Assembly: GCF_000512585.2 (NCBI RefSeq)
Contig: NC_089242.1
Location: 124,001 to 188,000 of the forward strand
Origin: Kwoniella bestiolae CBS 10118
Taxonomy: Eukaryota; Basidiomycota; Tremellomycetes; Tremellales; Cryptococcaceae
Reading direction: 5' to 3'
DNA: 64,000 nucleotides
Positions 56,968 to 64,000 of this stretch are shown one piece after another. Made by a program: the position numbers and the translations under genes. Each line of letters opens with the position of its first letter. The first letter of the stretch is position 1. A model generated the notes under the pieces. It had not been told where the DNA came from. It made no database searches and saw only the letters and a program-made list of their open reading frames with translations.

Positions 56968-57538
56968 ATGTACCTTTTGATTTGGCCGGTGTGTGGTACG
57001 GATAGGGTGCTGAGATGATTTGGAGTGTATTCGCTGTGACGCAGAATGGATGCTAAGGGGTGATGACAGATATCTCTCGTGTCGTGCAAGAGGAGGAAGG
57101 TGACATGCTATATACCAATACAGTACAGTATATCTGATACTGCTGCACTTCTTTCTTTGTTCCCTTTAGTAATATCTCATCTCCATAGATCTGTATGCAT
57201 TGATAGTCTCTCGCTGTGAGCTTCTTGCCATGCACTTCAGTGGTGGTAGAGTGATAGCAAGGTTGGTGATACTCCTCAGTCAGTAGTACTATATGAAATC
57301 GTAATGGTGGAGTAGTGCGCAATGTCCGCTTATCCCATAGTGGTGCCACAACGTGGATCAGAGCGTGAAAGTGAGTAGTAGTGACGTGAGTGTGAGGTGA
57401 ATTGCAGGAATGTGAATGTGAATGTGAATGTGTGAATAATCTCAAATTCAGCATAGACATCTTTCTTCCATTCGACTCCGTATCATCTTCCACTTGTCCC
57501 ACTTCTATCTCATCCTCACATAGCCTCACTCTCGCAAC
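56968..57538. other. Intergenic region, VTC1 to profilin
   Basis: Holds the VTC1 3' flank and the profilin promoter. A (TGTGAA)n microsatellite lies at about 57409-57436, about 100 bases before the profilin ATG. A 219-codon antisense ORF (57053-57712) has no domain and covers the profilin start, so it is not called. Confidence 0.5.
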
Positions 57539-58640
57539 ATGTCCTGGCAATGTAAGTTGATCCATACTACACCAAGTCCCATCATCATTGATCGAAAGAT
57601 ATCCCCAGCAGTGGACTGAAATATCCCTTTCTTCTCTCTCACCTCTCGTCTCAGTCCAGACACCTCGCTGACATACCATCTTCCTAAATCTATAGCTTAC
57701 GTAGATGATCACCTCGTCGCCACTGGTAAAGTGACGAAAGCTGCTATCATGGGTAAACAGGGTGGTGTATGGGCTGCGTCGAGTGGATATAATGTGAGTT
57801 GAGACTTTATCATTCTATGTCTGCCTCTCCCCCTATCCCTCATTAGGCCAATGGATTCTACCTTGATTCATAGGTTGAACAGGCTTCACAGTTCTGTCGG
57901 TCTATTCGTCTTTCATCGAACATGTTCAATCCCATCCTACATCGCACATTACACATAGATCTACCCCGAAAGCAAATTCAACTGACCACTACGTATTATA
58001 GCTCGCCCAAAACGAACAAGATGCCATCGTCAGAACAGCTTTCACGCAACCCGATCAAGTGAGAGGTGAGTGTCTCCCCTACATACAGCGAAGTGCCCCT
58101 GCTATCCTGCATTACCAATCACTCGCCCATCGTCTCATTTGGACTGTCACTCACTATTCACGTACTTTCAGCCAACGGAATCACCCTCAACGGATTCAAA
58201 TTCATGACTCTCCGAGCGGATGCTGATGAGGTGATTGGACGAAAGGGGGTGAGTGGATTTTCCATCTTCTGGAACGGGTCTGTGGACACGAAGTGTTAGA
58301 TGCTGGGACCATCATCCTATCTCTTCGGAGTGACCACTGTCCTTCTGTTTAAGTGGGATGGTGACTGACCATGTATATTTGCAGGACCGAGGAGTCTTCA
58401 TCATCCCCACCAACCAAGCTATCCTCGTTGCTGAGGTGAGTTATCTTCCTGCTGCATTTAGAAACATGACGTCCCGTGCCATACATCACCAAACCATCAA
58501 TTAACCAATCCACTCGCAGCCGAATGCTGAACACATACTAATCTTTGCAATCGTCGCAGTACGACGCACCTACCTCAGCAGGAGAGGCCAACGTGGTAGT
58601 TGCCAAACTTGCCGATTACCTGAAGTCTGTCAACTATTAA
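57539..58640 (+). CDS. PFY1: Profilin
   Basis: Actin-monomer and poly-proline binding protein that promotes actin filament assembly in the cytosol. Exon 1 is only MSWQ (donor GTAAGT). Then YVDDHLVATGKVTKAAIMGK plus GGVWAASSGYN, LAQNEQDAIVRTAFTQPDQV, ANGITLNGFKFMTLRADADE, DRGVFIIPTNQAILVAE and YDAPTSAGEANVVVAKLADYL. The ending is KSVNY at 58640. MSWQ-YVDxxL and the terminal LADYL are profilin hallmarks. About 130 aa, normal length. Six exons with introns of about 60-150 bases. Confidence 0.95.
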
Positions 58641-58916
58641 TGCGTACTTGATCGAGGAGTTTTGAATTTGGAGTAGATAATGAATAATACGGGATGGATG
58701 AGATGTATTTAATGAGATTTTTCATCTTTCTGGCGTTTGAAGAGTTCACGCTCTGATACAGTTTAAAGACAAAAATTCAGGACGCTCGAAAGGAGATCAC
58801 ATGTAACAGAAGGGAACACGAGCAGCAATCCCACCATTGGGCCTGAGTAAGGCATCATCTACATCGTACAACGTACATACCTCTCACTCGAATCATGTTA
58901 TTATCCAACATCATTT

Positions 58917-60056
58917 CTACTTCTGCCTATCCTTCTTCTCAATCTCGCCCTTCTGCAAAGCCAATAACCTCCTCGCCTTCCTATTCAACTTGACCTCTCC
59001 CTCTTCTGTCTTTTCGCTCTGCACCTTCCCGCTTGAGCTATCCTGCTTCTGTTCCGATATAAGCTGTTGGGCTTTCGCCTCCTTCCTCTCCTTCTTATTT
59101 GATCTTTTCCGCTTCCTTGATTCCTCATTGTTCTCTTCGGCCCTTTTCGTCGTTATCTTCGTACTGTCGACTTGTTCGCCCGAATCCATCTCCGCTAGGA
59201 TCTCATCGACCACCTCTCGTGGATCTGCACCTGCGTCGGGAGGGTTGGTAGTTAGTCGAAGGGAGTATCGCTTAAGTGATCGTTTGTGTAACTGCGTTGT
59301 CAAGATTAGTATACTCAGAAAACTACGCTCAGACATAGACATATACCTTCATCCTGTTCGAGTGTGTTTGTGTGTGAGAGAGAGGGACACGGTTCACTCA
59401 CTTTACTATCCAAATGCACATTGATCATCTGCTGATTCTTCAGTAATTTGTCTGGACATAGGACGCAGAGTTGTTCATGGGGGTTATGAGGGGATGGGTA
59501 GATTGGTTGGGTGAGTGCTGATTCGAGAGATATGGGGAATACTGCGTGCATCATATCGAGAGTTAATCCACCGTCATTCTTTTTCGAGCAGAGCGATATG
59601 ACTGGTGAAGCTTATCGACAAGAGGCGTCGATGAGAAACTGGACTTACCTGACGAAGATGAGCTTGCATCATCATCATTCTCTTCTTCCTCCTCATCTTC
59701 TCCGTCCGACCCTGAGCCTGATCCGGATTCAAGACCTTCCATATCTACCTCGAGATCTACATTCATCAATAAGCAGATAAGCACTATATATCTACGAGAG
59801 GAAATATAGTATACTCACCTCCATCTTCCTCGTCCTCCTCCACATCTTCATCATCCTCCTCCTCCTCCTCGTCTTCCTCGTCATCATCACTATCACTCTC
59901 ACTCTCGCTCCACCCCTCACTCTCACTCCCACTCCCACTGGCACTATCCACATCCTCCCCCATCTCCCTCATAGCCTCCTTGATCCGCGTGATCCCATCT
60001 TCGTCCTCCCTCGCTTTCTTCTTCATACGTCTCTCGGTGAGCTTGTATAATGGCAT
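58917..60056 (-). CDS. Acidic protein with U1-type C2H2 zinc finger, probably nucleolar
   Basis: Starts at 60056 with MPLYKLTERRMKKKAREDED. Exon 1 ends in a long Ser/Gly/Glu/Asp run; exon 2 (DLEVDMEGLESGSGSG) continues the acidic tract. Exon 3 carries FPISLESALTQPIYPSPHNP and the zinc finger LCVLCPDKLLKNQQMINVHL with the second His after LDSK-LHKRS (C-x2-C, then H-x5-H), like U1/JAZ-type RNA- or dsRNA-binding fingers. The last exon is basic (KRKRSNKKERKEAKAQQL; NRKARRLLALQKGEIEKK) and stops at 58917. Alternating acidic and basic blocks with such a finger are typical of ribosome-biogenesis proteins, but I cannot name an ortholog. Confidence 0.78.
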
Positions 60057-61134
60057 TGTCAGATGGTATCAACGTGTTTTTGAATTTGAGAGACTATCGT
60101 TCGATCGAGCTTGAGGATGCAGTAGGTTTGAGTATCTGTTGATGCGATGTATGCTGTTGGCTGTTCAACTAGACGTAGGTAGGTTCACCGTACCACTTCA
60201 ATCTTGAAATTTCAGATAAAACATCAAAAATCGATCAGTACGTAACGCAATACCCATGTACAGAAGCGGTGATGGCCGCCTTCCCTTTTTACCTAGAATA
60301 TTGCCAAGAACAGCCTAAAAAGGAAGGGACTGGGCATATCCATATGAGCAGCAGATGCATCGCATTGAAGTCTGCCATTCGAGTTTGAGCATATCGACTC
60401 CCAATATATCTGAGTGAGATGAGCTGCTGCGGCATTGTAAACTGCGTGTAGAGTGTATGGCGAGGTATACCAGCTCCGTGACGGCTGAAACTGTTTTTTT
60501 TTTTTTTATTGATTTGTCTGAACCGGGAGCATAATCTAGTCTGTCAAAGACTTCAACCTGATTGTAATGACGTCTTCGATACAAACATCATCCTCTTGCT
60601 CCATCATGACTGCAAAAGCCACAGCACCAATCAACTTGATCACCTGCTCTTTGCATCAAAGAGTGGAAGGATATCACTTGTCGCTGCTTTCGGGAAATAT
60701 CTCGCAAGAATCACCAGAAAAGCAGAACGGTGCCTGAATATCTCGGTTTAAAGGTATGACGTATTGTTTGCACCGCTCGTAGTCTACGATTAGTTGCGAG
60801 AACTACGGGATGAGGTGAGATGCGGTGTAATTGACATGTTCAAGTGGGTGGCCAAGAGAATGTCCCACAAGCTGCATATATAAGGAGGAGGATGCATGGA
60901 GAAGAGCGAGAAGTACTTTTCCTTCCTTTATTCAGTCTTACAAGAAGTATAGGATAAGCTGTAAGTCGCAGTGCACCGCTTCTTGTTTCGGAGTTGCTAG
61001 TAGAACTGATATTTGCCGCCCTCCAGAATATATAAGAGCATCACTCCTCATCGTAATTGAACATCCTCTTTTCTCTTGTATATCACACCGACATCATCTG
61101 TACGACACATTACACATAACTCATATAACTCGAG
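60057..61134. other. Divergent intergenic region, zinc finger gene / PalI
   Basis: No gene seen. A T-run lies at about 60494-60507. Two TATA-like boxes face PalI: TATATAAGG at 60877-60885 and TATATAAG at 61029-61036, the second about 100 bases from the ATG. GCCAAG, the PacC/Rim101 core, occurs at 60851-60856. Confidence 0.45.
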
Positions 61135-62144
61135 ATGGCAGCTGGAATCCAGTGCGGTTCGTTCTTCCTTTTCGCCGCGTTCGCTCTGCTGTTGGTAGCT
61201 ACACGTGAGTTACCCTTCAATCTCAACCTCCGGTTATATACTTGGCTAACCATCTTTCGATATGGATTCAGTCTCAGCTCCAGTGTTTAGGCAACTATCT
61301 TTCCTCGATGTACGAACTGGAAGTCAACATCTGGCATTTGGTGTATTCGGGTATTGCACGAATGTCAATGTGAGTGCTTCTTCTTCTGCTTCAACTTCTA
61401 CATGATCATAGACGGCCTCAGCTTCCTAGTCTGTCCCGAAATGCTAATGCCATCGGATCACGTTTATAGGGAAATGGTAACCACGGCTGTTCATCTCGAC
61501 AGCTAGGCTATGATATCGCCTCTGTCTCTGGCTCAGTTAGCGACTTCACCTATGTCAACGAGAATCTTGAACACGTCACGAAAGCTCTGGTCCTCCATCC
61601 TATCGCTGCAGGTGAGTCAAGTCGCACCTCTGTACCCCTTCCTACCCCCAAACTTTCATTCCATGTTCAACCATCACCCATCCTCCAACCTGCCCGTCAA
61701 TTGCGTTTAAGCTGACGCTCCGTTCCACACCCAGGTCTCACATTCATAGCATTCATCGTAGCCTTCTTCTCAGACCACCTAGGCTTCCTCTTCGCCGCTC
61801 TCATAGCCTTTCTGGCCTTCCTCGTATCACTCGCAGCGATGGTCATAGATTTCGTAATGTTCGGTATAATCCGCCACGAAATCAACGACAACACATCCTC
61901 AACCGCCTCTTTCGATAATGCTATCTGGCTCACCCTCGCTGCTACCATCATCTTATTCTTCTCGACTTTCGTAGTCTGCTTCGAAACCTGTACACAGCGA
62001 CGACGACGATCCAAGGACAGGGGTTATAGCGAGCCGTACGCTGGTAATGGCGGGTATGTAGGGAACCAAGCTCCGATGATGGCTCAGAATGGGGGGTATA
62101 CCGCGGCGCCTAAGAGACATTTCTGGCAGAGGAAGAGGTATTAG
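61135..62144 (+). CDS. PalI/Rim9-like SUR7-family membrane protein
   Basis: Plasma-membrane protein of the SUR7/PalI family, which helps the alkaline-pH sensing Rim/Pal pathway. Exon 1 (61135-61201) is MAAGIQCGSFFLFAAFALLLV, a first membrane helix. Exon 2 has LSAPVFRQLSFLDVRTG and GVFGYCTNV; exon 3 has GCSSRQLGYD, giving the conserved extracellular Cys motif (GYC...C). Exon 4 holds three more helices (LTFIAFIVAFFSD, FAALIAFLAFLVSLAAMVID, IWLTLAATIILFFSTFVVCF). A cytosolic tail with RRRRSKDRGYSEP and PKRHFWQRKRY ends at 62144. About 260 aa, a short PalI form. Another SUR7-family role is possible. Confidence 0.85.
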
Positions 62145-62954
62145 AGGTCTGAGATTGGACGGTGGCTTGATGCCCATATAATCGAACCTATTGTCTATAG
62201 TTCATAGTCATAGATACACGTCAGACACATGTAGCGATTAACAGTCCATGTTGGTGTATACCAGATAAACCGAGATGGATCTTTTATCCGGAATGACAGA
62301 GTAGGCCATCTCACTTTCGGAAGCATGCCTTATCCGCGTGAAAAATCATTTTCTCCCATACCCAGATTTTAACCCATATCCTATACAGCCATATTGACGG
62401 AGCGCTTTTATCTTAAATGGCCATATTTAGATGGCCTCGGACAAGGGGTAATTCCACAACGCTGAGAGAGAGAAACTGCTGTGCTTACGCAACGGATCGG
62501 TTGGCTGCTCGTAGTCAAGTCAACGATGAAGTACAACGAACGATCAACATCGTCCTTGTTGATTTACCTTCCCTTTCACCTTATCGTAAATCCACTAACC
62601 ACTGAGGATCAAAACCTCAATCCAGATTATTCTCTCTTCTCATTTCACTCATCAACTTTTGCAGTCAGGGGGACACCTTGCACTGAGCATCGTTCATGTA
62701 AGACCCACCCGAGGCCATTTCACAAGATGCATTGGCTCTGTGCACTGATCATACTGCCACCAGTCGGCGAATGCGCATAAGTCTGGAACGCATTGTTCGT
62801 GGGAAGAACACGAACCTCTTTTTTTTGCATTTCTAATTTGGATTGGTCTGATTGTACGATGAATGCAAAGATGATCGTTACTCGATGTTCCATGAATGTA
62901 AATCAAGGCAATATCATTTGTCACAGTAGAACCATTTTCAACTAGAATTTCAAG
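62145..62954. other. Intergenic region, PalI to F-box-like gene
   Basis: No supported gene; short ORFs lack features. Confidence 0.4.
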
Positions 62955-64000
62955 ATGCCGAACCCACACTCCGCTTCACCGCACATCGCACTTCACAACG
63001 ATGTCCGCGCACCTATTCATCCTTACACCCCTCCCTGCTTCGAGATTGACGATCTTGATCAGCTCGGACCCGTCCATACCCTCATCCTCCACCACTACCA
63101 ATATGTCGACCCAATCACTCTCCTTCGCGTATCGAGAAAACACTACAACGCACTCATTCCACTCGTCTACCGGAAGGTCCTGCTTGACTCGCGCATGGTA
63201 GACAAATTCTTCTATGGGATGCTGGACACCAAAAGCGACCGCTTCACAAGGGGTGAAGGGAAACTACATGCAATTAAGCAAATCAAGATCTTACAAATAT
63301 TCGATACCAAATCTGCGTTGGTCTTCTTAGAAGAATGTAAGAAGTTCGGTAGAGCGAGATCTCCCTTGAAAGGTGTCTCCCCCTTTGAGAATGTCATTCA
63401 TCTTCGGATCGATCAGAGCGTTCTCAAAGGATATATGATCGCTCAGCTGGGGATGGGATCGGAAGATTTCGATTCATACTATTCAGAACGGTCTGGTCCT
63501 GCCTTTGCAGCGTTTGAAGATGATAAAGATGATTCGATCCCCAATGGTCCTTTTGTCAATACCATAATCAAGTATGTTGGGAACATCAAGACTTTCTGTA
63601 TAGACTATGGATACGGATATGATTGGGAGCATACCCCCCTCGGTGGCGAGGTTGCGAAAATCAGTTCTCATCTCTTACGTTCCCTTATCAAGAAATCACC
63701 TCATCTCAAGACGATCGTCGTGCATGCGGATACGAAGGATATACACGAGTACTGTAAATTAGATTTCTTCAATTTACCCGAAGACCTGCGTAACAGCATA
63801 AAGGTACAATTCCAATTGATAGAGTTTGAAGAGAAGGATGAAGCAGGTCGTAACGTCTTGAAATGGAAGATGTACGATGTTTGGAGGTTGTACGATGATT
63901 TGTGGATGTTCAACACCAAAAGACAACAATTTAGTTTTATGATGAAGCATTTCACAAGGGAAACGATCATGAGGAATCTGAAGAAGGCTGAGAAGATGCA
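62955..64000 (+). CDS. F-box-like hypothetical protein (partial, open at right edge)
   Basis: A continuous open frame from ATG 62955 (MPNPHSASPHIALHNDVRAP) to the window end, 348 codons without an intron or stop. Residues of about 30-80 (LGPVHTLILHHYQYVDPIT, LLRVSRKHYNALIPLVYRKV) look like a degenerate F-box: a short helix pair followed by LxRVSRxxY...PxxYRxV. The remainder, with FENVIHLRIDQSVL, TIIKYVGNIKTFCIDYG and LIKKSPHLKTIVVHAD, resembles the irregular leucine-rich region of fungal F-box-like families. The F-box core is weak, so SCF binding is unproven. A later ATG at 63001 is out of frame. It is intronless in an intron-rich window. Confidence 0.65.
   Translation, partial: MPNPHSASPHIALHNDVRAPIHPYTPPCFEIDDLDQLGPVHTLILHHYQYVDPITLLRVSRKHYNALIPLVYRKVLLDSRMVDKFFYGMLDTKSDRFTRGEGKLHAIKQIKILQIFDTKSALVFLEECKKFGRARSPLKGVSPFENVIHLRIDQSVLKGYMIAQLGMGSEDFDSYYSERSGPAFAAFEDDKDDSIPNGPFVNTIIKYVGNIKTFCIDYGYGYDWEHTPLGGEVAKISSHLLRSLIKKSPHLKTIVVHADTKDIHEYCKLDFFNLPEDLRNSIKVQFQLIEFEEKDEAGRNVLKWKMYDVWRLYDDLWMFNTKRQQFSFMMKHFTRETIMRNLKKAEKM

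Noticed and set aside
57053..57712. 219-codon antisense ORF over the profilin promoter and first exon
   Set aside because: It overlaps the clear profilin gene and contains repeat-derived His/Ser runs only.
1..64000. tRNA genes, rRNA genes, CRISPR arrays or prophage
   Set aside because: No cloverleaf with intact T-loop, no rRNA-like stretch and no regular spaced repeats were seen by eye. A tRNAscan run would be decisive for tRNAs.

Overview
This is a eukaryotic nuclear window from a fungus. Genes carry many short GT-AG introns (mostly about 50-100 bases), lie on both strands with short spacers, and include a division-2 chitin synthase, Vtc1, PalI/Rim9, peroxisomal malate synthase and carnitine acetyltransferase. 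The intron density and protein style fit a basidiomycete yeast of the Tremellales (Cryptococcus/Kwoniella type). That placement is an inference from style, not from a search. I saw no CRISPR array, no convincing tRNA or rRNA gene and no intact transposon.

Layout. (1) 1-8.8 kb: two tandem Dal5/Liz1-type MFS anion:cation symporter genes on the minus strand (the first runs off the left edge), followed by a divergent TauD-type alpha-ketoglutarate dioxygenase. This looks like an uptake-plus-oxidation module for a sulfonate-like or other small organic acid. (2) 9-12.5 kb: a DUF1749-type alpha/beta hydrolase and a divergent membrane/coiled-coil protein of unknown function. (3) 12.7-26.9 kb: an accessory region. 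Two GNAT acetyltransferase paralogs are interleaved with the first members of a tandem family of seven small secreted proteins (SSP1-SSP7, 105-159 aa). These share one exon plan: signal peptide exon ending just before Phe, an exon opening with F-x3-C, a 20-nt microexon ending in Cys, and a last exon opening with (I/L/S)-Y. A decayed exon-1 copy and duplicated flank segments lie at the distal end, around a RidA-family gene. (4) 27-36.7 kb: a chitin synthase (cytochrome-b5-like domain, catalytic domain, Met-rich linker, DEK_C) and, divergently, a carnitine acetyltransferase with an apparent mitochondrial presequence. (5) 37-46 kb: a twin CX9C mitoribosomal Mrp10-like protein, a very large disordered protein with ubiquitin-tail-like LRLRGGG motifs, and a Ser-rich disordered protein. 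(6) 46.4-50.7 kb: centrin (with three MCB-type ACGCGT boxes upstream) and malate synthase. (7) 51.6-60 kb: a single-pass coiled-coil protein, Vtc1, profilin and an acidic U1-type zinc finger protein. (8) 61-64 kb: PalI/Rim9 and an intronless F-box-like gene running off the right edge.

How genes may work together: the transporter/TauD module suggests nutrient scavenging. Carnitine acetyltransferase and malate synthase both serve C2 (acetyl-CoA) metabolism, although they are not adjacent. The core housekeeping genes look ordinary. The unusual part is the SSP array, a fast-diverging secreted family with a strictly kept 20-nt microexon. All exon boundaries were read by eye from splice-site context and protein continuity, so internal boundaries could be off by a few bases.
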